A DNA stretch of 64,000 bases from Sporomusa ovata DSM 2662 (GCF_000445445.1 NZ_ASXP01000001.1:1162501-1226500); one strand, 5' to 3'; counted from the first letter of the stretch, positions 44,802-52,872 are shown. Translations and numbers: made by a program. Notes: generated from the letters alone by a model not told the origin.

Positions 44802-45422
44802 TTGTCTGAGGATATTTTAAAACTATCACCATTGCAGTTAGATGCGTTGAGGGAAATAGGTAATGTTGGTGCTGGTAATGCGGCAACTGCGCTATCTCAA
44901 ATCATTAATAACAAAATTGATATGACAGTACCAGAAGTGGCTATTCTTCCTCTTGGTGAAGTACCAGAGGTGGTAGGTGGCCCAGATGCTATGGTTGCGG
45001 GTGTTTATCTCAGAGTTTTTGGCTTGGCACCTGGGAGTATCTTATTTTTGCTTCCTCGTGACAGTGCCTTTTACTTGGTTGATATGCTAATGGGGCGCAG
45101 CCAGGGTGAAACTCAACTCCTTAATTCTATGGATGAATCAGCACTGATGGAAATTGGTAATATTTTGGCAGGTGCCTATTTGAATGCGCTTTCTCACTTT
45201 ACTAAACTGACATTATTACCATCTATTCCGGCTTTAGCCGTTGATATGGCTGGTGCTATATTAAGCGTTGTCTTAAGTCAGTTAGGTCAAATGGGCGATC
45301 ACGCATTGGTAATCGAAACTGAATTTACGACTGATAATGATGGCGTTAAGGGTCACTTTTTCCTTATTCCTGATCCCGGTTCTTTGAGTACAATTTTGGC
45401 TGCAATCGGGGTGACAGAATAA
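44802..45422 (+). CDS. cheC: CheY-P phosphatase CheC
   Basis: A 206-residue CheC, which dephosphorylates CheY-P and pairs with CheD. Both active-site helices with the E-x-x-N motif are present: LREIGNVGAGNAATALS (about 15-31) and LMEIGNILAGAYLNALS (about 112-128). TTG start at 44802 with an AAAGGGGTGG site. Its stop overlaps the cheD ATG by one base, so the two partner proteins are translationally coupled. If fliY is truly broken, CheC would be the main intact phosphatase encoded here. Confidence 0.96.
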   Translation: MSEDILKLSPLQLDALREIGNVGAGNAATALSQIINNKIDMTVPEVAILPLGEVPEVVGGPDAMVAGVYLRVFGLAPGSILFLLPRDSAFYLVDMLMGRSQGETQLLNSMDESALMEIGNILAGAYLNALSHFTKLTLLPSIPALAVDMAGAILSVVLSQLGQMGDHALVIETEFTTDNDGVKGHFFLIPDPGSLSTILAAIGVTE

Positions 45423-45907
45423 TGGCTGAACTAATAAAAGTCGGCATGGCTGATTACAAGGTTGGGCGTAATCCGGCTAGCCTGATTAGTTATGGACTAG
45501 GATCCTGTGTTGGTATCGCGCTTTTTGATTTGGTTGCTAAGGTAGGTGGATTAGCCCATATAATGTTACCTGACAGTACGCAAGCCCGCTCAGCAGAGAA
45601 TATAGCAAAATTTGCGGATACGGCTTTACCAGCCATGCTTAATGATATAATAAAATTAGGTGCAAGCAAGTCGCGTATTACGGCGAAGATTGCCGGCGGC
45701 GCACAAATGTTTACATTTACTAATGCTACTGATATTATGCGGGTCGGTGAGCGTAATGCAGAAGCTGTGCGTTTAGTACTAAAGAAGCTGGAGATACGAT
45801 TAATAGCTGAAGATACCGGTGGTAATTATGGACGTACAGTTGAGTTGAAATTGGACACTGGCATTTTTCGCGTCAAAACCATTGATAAAGGTGAAAAAGA
45901 ATTATAA
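45422..45907 (+). CDS. cheD: Chemoreceptor glutamine deamidase CheD
   Basis: A 161-residue deamidase that converts receptor glutamines to glutamates and stimulates CheC. The catalytic Cys-His-Thr set is visible in LGSCVGIALFD (about 27-37) and GGLAHIMLPDS (about 43-53), with the conserved KIAGGAQMF later. Length is normal. It starts on the cheC stop. Confidence 0.97.
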   Translation: MAELIKVGMADYKVGRNPASLISYGLGSCVGIALFDLVAKVGGLAHIMLPDSTQARSAENIAKFADTALPAMLNDIIKLGASKSRITAKIAGGAQMFTFTNATDIMRVGERNAEAVRLVLKKLEIRLIAEDTGGNYGRTVELKLDTGIFRVKTIDKGEKEL

Positions 45908-45921
45908 TTGGAGGAAGAACT

Positions 45922-46245
45922 ATGACACTAAAGTTGCGGCTTAGTTTATATGTGGCACTTATTGCCAGTGGCTTAACATTATTGGTAGGTGTGCATAATA
46001 ATATTACACTAACTGCTATGGTATACCGAACATTAGTATCGTTAGTTCTTTTTGCCATTATTGGATATGTTTGTGGTCAATTTGCTGAGCGCTATTTTCA
46101 AGAAACCCTGGATGAATCGGAACCTAAGGGTGTGGATGTTTCTATTACAAGTAGCGATGACAAACAGGGAGATGAGTTACCGCCGGCAGAATTTGAACCT
46201 CTTAATCCTAAGAATTTTGAGAATATAACACTAACGCAAAAGTAA
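45922..46245 (+). CDS. Uncharacterised two-helix membrane protein in the che/fliA region
   Basis: A 107-residue protein not assigned to a characterised family. Two hydrophobic segments (about 7-26 and 36-54) are followed by an acidic, Ser/Asp/Glu-rich cytoplasmic-type tail (about 55-107). A GGAGG site precedes ATG 45922, and it lies 14 bp after cheD and 20 bp before fliA, so it is surely part of the motility transcript. A role in motility or control of FliA is an inference from position only. Confidence 0.7.
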   Translation: MTLKLRLSLYVALIASGLTLLVGVHNNITLTAMVYRTLVSLVLFAIIGYVCGQFAERYFQETLDESEPKGVDVSITSSDDKQGDELPPAEFEPLNPKNFENITLTQK

Positions 46246-46265
46246 CGATGGAGGGGTAAGCGCCA

Positions 46266-47027
46266 ATGGCAGATAATAATGCTGAAGAGAAGGCTGCTAA
46301 CACTCTCAAACTTTGGCGGGAGTACAGTAATAACAAAAGCCCGGAGATTCGGGAGAAAATTATTGAGAACTACTTGCCTTTAGTTAAACTAGTGGCAGGC
46401 CGTGTTGCAGTTAGTCTTCCTCAGCATGTAGATAAAGATGATTTGATTAGTAATGGATTTTTTGGTCTTATGGAATCAATGGAACGCTTTGATGCTGATA
46501 GAGGAGTTAAGTTCGAAACCTATGCAGTTGTAAGAATCAGGGGAGCTATTCTTGACTCCCTTAGAGCTCAAGATTGGGTTCCGGCTACCATTAGACAAAA
46601 GGCACGACAATATGAACAAACAGTCGCCAAGTTAGAACATGCGCTGGGACGCTCAGTAAAAGATGAAGAAATTGCGATGGCAATGAAAATTCCACTCAGT
46701 GAACTGTATAAGCTTATTAATCAGCTAAATGCCAGCACACTTATTCCACTTGAAGAATTTGCCAGAACAGAGACAGCTTCGCAGCATACGCCGAACCCTG
46801 CACAACATATAGAAGAGCAAGAAGTAAAAGATATGTTAGCCAAAAGTATTGATAAGTTGCCAGAAAAAGAGCGTTTGGTGGTTAGTCTTTACTATTACGA
46901 AGGACTGACATTAAAAGAGATCAGCTTGATATTAAAATTATCAGAAGCTCGTATATCTCAACTTCATACTAAAGCTATTTTCCGGTTACGAGGTGCTCTG
47001 TCAAGACTAAAATCAAGCTTTATTTAA
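46266..47027 (+). CDS. fliA: Flagellar sigma factor FliA (SigD/sigma-28)
   Basis: A 253-residue sigma factor of the FliA/WhiG group, which directs late flagellar and chemotaxis promoters. Region 2 has YLPLVKLVAGRVAVSLP, then DLISNGFFGLMESMERFD and GVKFETYAVVRIRGAILDSLR, the region 2.3-2.4 signature of this group. Region 3 follows, and region 4 contains LPEKERLVVSLYYYEGLTL and the HTH LSEARISQLHTKAI. The place near the end of the fla/che cluster matches sigD in Bacillus. No anti-sigma FlgM gene is visible in the window. Confidence 0.96.
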   Translation: MADNNAEEKAANTLKLWREYSNNKSPEIREKIIENYLPLVKLVAGRVAVSLPQHVDKDDLISNGFFGLMESMERFDADRGVKFETYAVVRIRGAILDSLRAQDWVPATIRQKARQYEQTVAKLEHALGRSVKDEEIAMAMKIPLSELYKLINQLNASTLIPLEEFARTETASQHTPNPAQHIEEQEVKDMLAKSIDKLPEKERLVVSLYYYEGLTLKEISLILKLSEARISQLHTKAIFRLRGALSRLKSSFI

Positions 47028-47069
47028 TAATCAAACCTAGTCGTTAGTGCTAGTGATGGGAGATTGCGT

Positions 47070-48689
47070 ATGGATGATGCACGCTTATTAGAACAGGCAG
47101 AGGATAATGTAAGTTCACTTGATGGATATTTTACGATTACAACAGATGAAAATGGTACTTATCTGGCTGTGTATTCTCCGCAAGGTGAGGGACAGCCTGT
47201 AAAAGTACCTCAAATTACTGAACTTTTGAGAGGACGCGGCATTGATAAAGTAGAGAATGCTTTGCTTGTCCGTGTAGTAAAAGAGGCGTTAGGTACTCCC
47301 ATTAAAGTAGCAGAGAAACTAGTTGAAACAGAACCGGTTATTCAGGTTTTGGTCTCTCGTGATAGAATGGAGGCCACTCTGCAGGTAGACATGCCAAAAG
47401 GCTGTCGACCAGTTACTATTGATGAGATTATGGATAAAATTAAACAGGCTGGTATAGTTTATGGAATTGACAGCGCGGCAATTGAAGCAGCACGCACCAG
47501 ACCGGGAAGCATGGTCGTCTGCGCAAAAGGATTGCCACCTGTTAATGGAGCTAATGCCGAAATTACATATTTCCTGGATTTAGAAAACAAAGGGCGTCCT
47601 GTAGAATTAGATGACGGCAGGGTGGATTTTAAAAGCCTTAATTTGTTTACCGTTGTTCACAAAGATGAGTTGTTAGCTGAAAAAGTGCCTGCAACACAAG
47701 GAACCGAGGGAATTGATGTTTTTGGGAATGAAGTTCAGGCTAAACCAGGAAAAGATGTAGTATTGCCAACAGGTAAAAATGTTTATGCTGTCGAGGGATT
47801 AAAGGCATATGCGGGACAAGACGGCCAACTTGTTGTTGTGAACAAAAAAATAGGTGTTATTCCTCTTATCGAAATAAAAGGTGATGTTGATTTATCAACA
47901 GGTAACATTGAATTTGTCGGTAGTGTAATCGTTAAAGGCTCAGTACAGACTGGTTTTACAGTAAAGGCTGAAGGAAATGTAGAGATAGCCGGTAATGTCA
48001 GTGGTGGTATTGTTGAAGGCAAGAATGTTACTGTTCGTATGGGTATTCAGGGAATGAACAAAGGATATATCAAAGCAAGTGAGAATGTTGTTACAAAGTA
48101 TATTGAAAATGCAACAGTATTAGCAGGAAAAGACGTCATTGTCAGTGATGTTATTTTACATAGTAAAGTGAGCGCCGGCAAAAGAGTAATTGTTGACGAA
48201 CGGCGTGGTCTTATTGTTGGTGGACAGATATCCGCCGGTGAAGAAATTAAGGCCAAGACTATTGGTACTTATTCTGCTACAAATACTGATATTGAGGTCG
48301 GAGTAAATCCGGCATTACGGGAAGAATACCAAATATTACGCAAAGATATTAAAAAGTTTGAATTTGATTTAGAGCAAGCGCAAAAAGCTTTACATATATT
48401 ACGAACAATGAACCAGAGTACGATGCCTCCGGATAAACACGAAATGTTGCTTAAATTGACGAAAGCTCAGTTTCATTTAATTGGTCAGACTGAAACCATG
48501 CGTAATAGACTGGCAGAAATAGAAATAGCTCTGGAAGAAATGCGCTATGGTCACATTAAAGTAGCAGATACAGTTTACCCTGGGGTCAAGCTAGTTATCG
48601 GAACATTAGTGAAACCAGTACGGGATGCTACTAAGTTTGCGAATTTTTATGCTGAAGACGGGGAAATTAAAACAGGCTCTTATAAATAG
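47070..48689 (+). CDS. FapA (DUF342) family protein
   Basis: A 539-residue FapA-family protein. It has an N-terminal region (about 1-160) and the FapA core, with the diagnostic right-handed beta-helix from about 260 to 400 (repeating strands such as GNIEFVGSVIVKGSVQ, then VEIAGNVSGGIVEGKNVTV). A C-terminal coiled coil (about 415-480) precedes a conserved beta tail. In Vibrio FapA links glucose signalling to flagellar assembly; Firmicute members beside fliA are largely unstudied. ATG 47070 fits the GGGAG site better than TTG 47064. Confidence 0.8.
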   Translation: MDDARLLEQAEDNVSSLDGYFTITTDENGTYLAVYSPQGEGQPVKVPQITELLRGRGIDKVENALLVRVVKEALGTPIKVAEKLVETEPVIQVLVSRDRMEATLQVDMPKGCRPVTIDEIMDKIKQAGIVYGIDSAAIEAARTRPGSMVVCAKGLPPVNGANAEITYFLDLENKGRPVELDDGRVDFKSLNLFTVVHKDELLAEKVPATQGTEGIDVFGNEVQAKPGKDVVLPTGKNVYAVEGLKAYAGQDGQLVVVNKKIGVIPLIEIKGDVDLSTGNIEFVGSVIVKGSVQTGFTVKAEGNVEIAGNVSGGIVEGKNVTVRMGIQGMNKGYIKASENVVTKYIENATVLAGKDVIVSDVILHSKVSAGKRVIVDERRGLIVGGQISAGEEIKAKTIGTYSATNTDIEVGVNPALREEYQILRKDIKKFEFDLEQAQKALHILRTMNQSTMPPDKHEMLLKLTKAQFHLIGQTETMRNRLAEIEIALEEMRYGHIKVADTVYPGVKLVIGTLVKPVRDATKFANFYAEDGEIKTGSYK

Positions 48690-48737
48690 TGATTAACTAC
48701 CAATCAGCTTTTACTTTTATGGTTGGATGGTGATGTA

Positions 48738-49082
48738 ATGAGTATCAGGCCAATTGATATGCAGGTAATTATTCCAAAGGCGACAGAAGTCGGGACACAA
48801 CAAAATAATCTTGCCCATCAAGGTACACTTCAGCAACAGCAATTTGCTGAACAGATGGAAAAGGCGGCCCAGGTACGTCAGCATCAGGTTCAAAGTGTAG
48901 AAAAAGGCCAGGGTGGCAAGGTTGAACGCGATGATAAAAAAGAAAATAATAAACGCGGTGATAGTGACCTTAACCAAAATCACAATGTGGTTTCCCAAAA
49001 ATCCTTAGAATCAGAAAATTCAGAGCAAGAGATAATGCCTCCGGATCCGGTATTAGGACATATTATCGATATTAAAACGTAG
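48738..49082 (+). CDS. Uncharacterised Gln-rich small protein
   Basis: A 114-residue hydrophilic protein with no membrane segment. The N-terminal third (MSIRPIDMQVIIPKATEV) looks ordered, the middle (about 20-55) is Gln-rich and probably helical, and the C-terminal part is Lys/Asp/Asn-rich and probably disordered, ending in a short DPVLGHIIDIKT. Similar short proteins often lie between fapA and the next coiled-coil protein in Negativicutes-type clusters, as I recall; the function is unknown. ATG 48738 follows a GGTGAT site. Confidence 0.65.
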   Translation: MSIRPIDMQVIIPKATEVGTQQNNLAHQGTLQQQQFAEQMEKAAQVRQHQVQSVEKGQGGKVERDDKKENNKRGDSDLNQNHNVVSQKSLESENSEQEIMPPDPVLGHIIDIKT

Positions 49083-49101
49083 TATTATGGAGGTGATATT
49101 C

Positions 49102-49677
49102 TTGCCGGCTAGTGTTAGTATTGTTTTACTGGCAATCGTTCTTTTTCTTTTTTTATTACTATATAAAAAAGATATGATTGTTAAAATGTTTATGTTAAAG
49201 ATGTCTGCTCCAGCTAATGAATTTACAGCGCAACTAGAGCAAACAGCTGATGCTATTATTAGACGCCTTGAAGAGGAAGCTGCTCAACTTGAGCTATTAC
49301 TTGAAGAAGCGGAGACGAAAATTGGCCTGCTTAACCAGCAAGTTGAGCAGGCCAATAAGATGATTGAGCAGTTGTCAGCGTTAGTGGAAAAACAAAGTAT
49401 AGCTAAGCAACAGGATACAGGACTAGTTGTTGCCGAGATTGGTAATGCATCAGTGCTACCGGTTGCAGAAGATGTTTTGCCTGAACCAGTTCAGCCTATT
49501 GCTGAACTGGCAATTGAGGCCGAAGAGAATAAACATACTATTAAAGAAGTAAACGTTGAAAAATATCGTCACATTATTGCCATGGCAGACCAGAATTACA
49601 CTGTGACGGAAATTGCTAAAGCTACAGGTATGGGCAAGGGCGAAATTATGCTGCTCCTGCAATTGAATAAAAAGTAA
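49102..49677 (+). CDS. Membrane-anchored coiled-coil protein with C-terminal helix-turn-helix
   Basis: A 191-residue protein: an N-terminal membrane anchor (about 4-22; VSIVLLAIVLFLFLLLY), a long coiled coil (about 40-105, Glu/Gln/Leu-rich heptads), an acidic linker, and a C-terminal helix-turn-helix-like motif (NYTVTEIAKATGMGKGEIML, about 166-185). It resembles the DUF6115/SwrB-like proteins found at the end of fla/che operons; SwrB activates flagellar export in Bacillus, but homology is uncertain. TTG 49102 has a well-spaced GGAGGTGAT site, better than ATG 49087. Confidence 0.72.
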   Translation: MPASVSIVLLAIVLFLFLLLYKKDMIVKMFMLKMSAPANEFTAQLEQTADAIIRRLEEEAAQLELLLEEAETKIGLLNQQVEQANKMIEQLSALVEKQSIAKQQDTGLVVAEIGNASVLPVAEDVLPEPVQPIAELAIEAEENKHTIKEVNVEKYRHIIAMADQNYTVTEIAKATGMGKGEIMLLLQLNKK

Positions 49678-49729
49678 GGCAATTGGTATAATAAAAAGCG
49701 AAAAGCAAGAAATTATGAGAGAATTTGAC

Positions 49730-49758
49730 TTGTTATCAGCGGAAAGTTATGCTATACT
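49730..49758 (+). promoter_or_regulatory. Extended -10 promoter for rpsB-tsf
   Basis: TTGTTA (49730-49735), a 17-bp spacer and TATACT (49753-49758), with an upstream TGC making an extended -10. It lies about 104 bp before rpsB. An upstream TTGACT (49725) is too far from the -10 (22 bp). The location between the last fla/che gene and rpsB makes functional sense. Confidence 0.6.
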
Positions 49759-49764
49759 ACTTTT

Positions 49765-49861
49765 CGGTGTATCACACACGCAATCCAATTTTGCTACTGT
49801 GCCAAAACTGGTGAAGGCAAAAGATGCGGGTTGCGGCGGTAATTTAACAGGAGGTGTATTT
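49765..49861 (+). promoter_or_regulatory. Leader of the rpsB transcript
   Basis: About 97 nt separate the predicted transcription start from rpsB. The segment contains GGGTTGCGGCGG and other G-rich patches and ends in an AGGAGGTG site. Ribosomal protein S2 operons are often autoregulated through such leaders. I could not derive a convincing conserved fold by eye, so an S2-binding role is only a possibility. Confidence 0.3.
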
Positions 49862-50560
49862 ATGTCAGTTATTTCTATGAAACAGCTTTTGGAAGCTGGT
49901 GTACATTTTGGTCACCAAACCAGAAGGTGGAACCCCAAAATGGCTCCATATATATTTACGGAGCGTAATGGTATTTACATTATTGACCTACAAAAAACAG
50001 TAAAAAAGGTGGAAGAAGCGTATAATTTTGTACGTGACTTAGCTGCTCAAGGGCAAACTATGCTGTTTGTAGGTACCAAAAAACAGGCGCAGGAAGCTGT
50101 AAAAGAAGAAGCTATCAGATGTGAAATGTTCTATGTCAATGAAAGATGGCTGGGTGGTATGTTGACAAACTTCCAAACAATTCAAAAACGCATTAACAGA
50201 TTGCGTGAGCTTGAAGATATGGAAGCTAAAGGTATGTTTGAAGTATTGCCTAAAAAAGAAGTCCTTACTTTACGCCACGAAATGGAACGATTACAAAAAT
50301 TCCTTGGTGGAATTAAAAATATGCACAAACTGCCAGGCGCACTTTTCATTATTGATCCGCGCAAAGAACGCATTGCTGTGGCAGAAGCTCGTAACTTAGG
50401 TATTCCTATTGTTGGGATTGTTGATACTAACTGCGATCCTGATGAAATCGATTATGTTATTCCTGGAAATGATGATGCTATTCGCGCTGTTAAGCTGCTT
50501 ACCGCAAAGGTTGCTGACGCTGTACTGGAAGGTCGCCAAGGCGAACAGATGGCAGAGTAA
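49862..50560 (+). CDS. rpsB: 30S ribosomal protein S2
   Basis: A 232-residue S2. It begins MSVISMKQLLEAGVHFGHQT, followed by the conserved RRWNPKMAPYIFTERNGIYI, then GTKKQAQEAV, ERWLGGMLTNF and the C-terminal NDDAIRAVKLL. ATG 49862 has an AGGAGGTG site; longer upstream reading of this frame starts in the promoter region and is not real. A hairpin and tsf follow. Confidence 0.98.
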   Translation: MSVISMKQLLEAGVHFGHQTRRWNPKMAPYIFTERNGIYIIDLQKTVKKVEEAYNFVRDLAAQGQTMLFVGTKKQAQEAVKEEAIRCEMFYVNERWLGGMLTNFQTIQKRINRLRELEDMEAKGMFEVLPKKEVLTLRHEMERLQKFLGGIKNMHKLPGALFIIDPRKERIAVAEARNLGIPIVGIVDTNCDPDEIDYVIPGNDDAIRAVKLLTAKVADAVLEGRQGEQMAE

Positions 50561-50574
50561 ACTATTATGTGCAC

Positions 50575-50612
50575 AGTAAAGGTAAGGGGCTTTCGGCCCT
50601 CTTACCTTTACT
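50575..50612 (+). promoter_or_regulatory. Strong hairpin between rpsB and tsf
   Basis: A 16-bp stem with a single bulge (50575-50590 with 50596-50612) and a 5-base loop TTTCG. No T-run follows, so it is not a standard intrinsic terminator. It lies just 20 bp before tsf and could serve in mRNA processing, partial attenuation or stabilisation, to set the S2 to EF-Ts ratio. Confidence 0.7.
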
Positions 50613-50632
50613 AATAGTTAGGAGGATTTTAA

Positions 50633-51280
50633 ATGATAACTGCAGGAATGGTTAAAGAACTACGGGAACGCACTGGTGCCGGCATGATGGATTGTAAAAA
50701 GGCTTTAAGTGAGACTAACGGTGATATGGAAAAGGCTGTTGACTCTTTGCGGGAAAAAGGTTTGGCTGCAGCAGCAAAAAAAGCTAGCCGTATAGCTTCT
50801 GAAGGACTTGTTGAATCTTACATACATGGAGCAGGACGTATTGGTGTTCTTGTTGAGGTAAACTGCGAAACTGATTTTGTTGCTAAAACTGATGATTTTA
50901 AATCACTAGTGCGAGATATAGCCATGCAGATTGCTGCCGCTAACCCTGGTTATGTTTCTCGTGAAGAAGTGCCAGAAGAAATACTGAATCACGAAAGAGA
51001 AATCCTGCGGGCGCAGGCTCTTAACGAAGGGAAGCCCGCTAATATTGTTGAAAAAATGATTGAGGGTCGTTTGAAAAAGTTTTATCAGGAAAATTGTTTA
51101 TTGGAGCAAGCGTTTATCAAAGATCCTGATAAAACAATAACTCAATTAATAACTGAACGAGTATCAAAAATTGGTGAAAATATTTCAGTTCGACGTTTCA
51201 CCAGATATCAATTAGGGGAAGGTATTGAGAAAAAGGCTAATGATTTTGCAGCTGAAGTAATGGCGGCTGTCAATAAATAA
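50633..51280 (+). CDS. tsf: Elongation factor Ts
   Basis: A 215-residue EF-Ts that recharges EF-Tu with GTP. The N-terminal TGAGMMDCKKAL and the nucleotide-exchange CETDFVAKTD motif are clear. It is shorter than the roughly 290-residue Bacillus or E. coli proteins, with a single core subdomain; short forms are known in Clostridia and Thermus, so this is probably normal here. A good AGGAGG site precedes ATG 50633. Confidence 0.97.
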   Translation: MITAGMVKELRERTGAGMMDCKKALSETNGDMEKAVDSLREKGLAAAAKKASRIASEGLVESYIHGAGRIGVLVEVNCETDFVAKTDDFKSLVRDIAMQIAAANPGYVSREEVPEEILNHEREILRAQALNEGKPANIVEKMIEGRLKKFYQENCLLEQAFIKDPDKTITQLITERVSKIGENISVRRFTRYQLGEGIEKKANDFAAEVMAAVNK

Positions 51281-51306
51281 GAGAACACTAAGTGTTCTCT
51301 TTTTTC
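51279..51306 (+). terminator. Intrinsic terminator after tsf
   Basis: AAGAGAACAC pairs with GTGTTCTCTT around a 3-base loop TAA, and a run of T continues to 51305. It begins at the tsf stop codon. pyrH and frr therefore probably depend on read-through or their own promoter. Confidence 0.9.
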
Positions 51307-51379
51307 AAAAAAATATTTTGTGAAATAAAGGATTTATTCGCAAAATGTAGAAACATATATTTTAAAGGAGGTTTCCCTT

Positions 51380-52114
51380 TTGGTCGCTGGTAAATATAAA
51401 CGCGTTGTCTTAAAATTAAGTGGTGAAGCCTTGGCTGGTAATAAGGGCTATGGTATAGATCCTGTTGTTGTTGATTCTATTGCCAAAGAAATAAAAGAGG
51501 TTAAAGCAAGTAATTTGGATGTAGCCATTGTTGTTGGTGGCGGGAATATCTGGCGTGGCCTTGCCGGCAGTGCGAAAGGCATGGATCGTGCCACTGCTGA
51601 TTATATGGGAATGCTGGCAACTGTTATGAATTCACTGGCACTCCAAGATGCGCTTGAACATTGTGGTGTTGATTCAAGAGTGCAGACGGCTATTAATATG
51701 CAACAAGTTGCTGAGCCATACATCCGTCGTCGGGCTATACGACATATGGAAAAAGGACGCGTAGTTATTTTTGCCGCAGGTACGGGGAATCCTTATTTCT
51801 CAACAGATACGACAGCTGCACTAAGAGCTGCCGAAATTGAAGCAGATGCAATTTTGATGGCAAAAAGGAACACTGATGGCGTATATGATTCTGATCCACG
51901 CCACAATCCTGATGCTAAGAAGTTTAAAGAACTTGAATATATTGAAGTTTTACAGCGGGGGTTAGGAGTTATGGATTCTACAGCTACTTCGCTGTGTATG
52001 GATAATAAAATTCCAATTGTAGTATTTAGTATTGATGAGCCAGGCAATATTTTGCAAGCTGCGCTAGGCAAAGATATTGGAACTATCGTCGGAGGAGAAA
52101 AAAATGGCAACTAA
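51380..52114 (+). CDS. pyrH: Uridylate kinase
   Basis: A 244-residue UMP kinase of the amino-acid-kinase fold, which phosphorylates UMP to UDP. It shows VVLKLSGEALAG near the N-terminus, VVGGGNIWRG, the DYMGMLATVMN helix, and FAAGTGNPYFSTDTTAALRA. TTG start at 51380 after a near-perfect AAAGGAGGTTT site. It overlaps frr by 11 bp, and the rpsB-tsf-pyrH-frr order is the standard bacterial one. Confidence 0.97.
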   Translation: MVAGKYKRVVLKLSGEALAGNKGYGIDPVVVDSIAKEIKEVKASNLDVAIVVGGGNIWRGLAGSAKGMDRATADYMGMLATVMNSLALQDALEHCGVDSRVQTAINMQQVAEPYIRRRAIRHMEKGRVVIFAAGTGNPYFSTDTTAALRAAEIEADAILMAKRNTDGVYDSDPRHNPDAKKFKELEYIEVLQRGLGVMDSTATSLCMDNKIPIVVFSIDEPGNILQAALGKDIGTIVGGEKNGN

Positions 52115-52664
52115 GGAAATTCATTCTGCCCATGAGGACAAAATGAAGAAGGCTTTGGAAGTCCTACGGAAAGAGTATGGCAGTCTGCGTGCAGGCAGGG
52201 CAACTCCTTCGCTTCTGGAAAAGGTTATGGTTGATTATTATGGTTCACCAACGCCAGTTAATCAGGTAGCCAATGTTTCAGTTCCTGAACCGAGGATGAT
52301 TGTCATTCAACCATGGGAAAAGACGATGCTTAACGCCATTGATAAGGCTATTCAAAAGTCGGATTTAGGGCTGATGCCTACTAATGATGGCGCTATCATT
52401 CGATTGACTATTCCGCAACTTACGCAAGAACGCCGTTCGGAAATTGTTAAAGTTATACATAAAAAAGCGGAAGAATGCAGAGTTGTTATTCGTAATCTCA
52501 GGCGTGATGCCAATGAGGCGATAAAGAAGGTTGAAAAAGACAAAACGGTTTCTGAAGATGAGGCCAAAAAAGCACAAGACGATATTCAAAAATTAACAGA
52601 TAAATATATTAAAGAAGTAGATCAGGTTATGGCTGCAAAAGAAAAAGACATAATGGAAGTGTAA
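52104..52664 (+). CDS. frr: Ribosome recycling factor
   Basis: A 186-residue RRF that, with EF-G, splits post-termination ribosomes. It shows LRAGRATPSLLEKVMVDYYG, then VPEPRMIVIQPWEK, LTQERRSEIVK and the three-helix-bundle C-terminus. ATG 52104 has the AGGAGAAAA site and lies inside the 3' end of pyrH; upstream starts in that frame are unnecessary. Confidence 0.98.
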   Translation: MATKEIHSAHEDKMKKALEVLRKEYGSLRAGRATPSLLEKVMVDYYGSPTPVNQVANVSVPEPRMIVIQPWEKTMLNAIDKAIQKSDLGLMPTNDGAIIRLTIPQLTQERRSEIVKVIHKKAEECRVVIRNLRRDANEAIKKVEKDKTVSEDEAKKAQDDIQKLTDKYIKEVDQVMAAKEKDIMEV

Positions 52665-52665
52665 T

Positions 52666-52869
52666 ATGGTGGATACAGTTGCGCAGCCGTTGTCTAAAGT
52701 TATCTGCAGGTTGGAACAAGCGAATTGTAAATATAACATTACTGTTACTAAGCCTTCGCGCGAACTGTTTCAACTGGAAGATAAGCTTTATGTTATCAAG
52801 CAGCAATTAGATGCTGATGGTATTTATAATTTAATAGCTGCTGCTAAAATGGGAAAGGAGGTGTTTTAA
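52666..52869 (+). CDS. Orphan 67-residue protein between frr and ferredoxin
   Basis: A small soluble protein with no recognised domain. Two Cys (CRLEQANC, about 14-21) precede a predicted beta-rich middle and a helical C-terminus (DGIYNLIAAAKMGKEVF). It starts two bases after the frr stop and ends four bases before the ferredoxin ATG, whose ribosome binding site lies in its last codons. This tight packing on both sides favours a real gene, but its own ribosome binding site is weak (GGAAG), suggesting coupling to frr. Function unknown. Confidence 0.6.
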   Translation: MVDTVAQPLSKVICRLEQANCKYNITVTKPSRELFQLEDKLYVIKQQLDADGIYNLIAAAKMGKEVF

Positions 52870-52872
52870 TAA

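Noticed and set aside
49715..49861. Extended rpsB start
   Set aside because: The extension covers the promoter -10 and leader; S2 begins at ATG 49862 with a strong AGGAGGTG site.
51333..51361. TTTATT-N17-TATATT as a pyrH promoter
   Set aside because: Transcription would start at about the ribosome binding site of pyrH, leaving no leader, and the -35 is poor.
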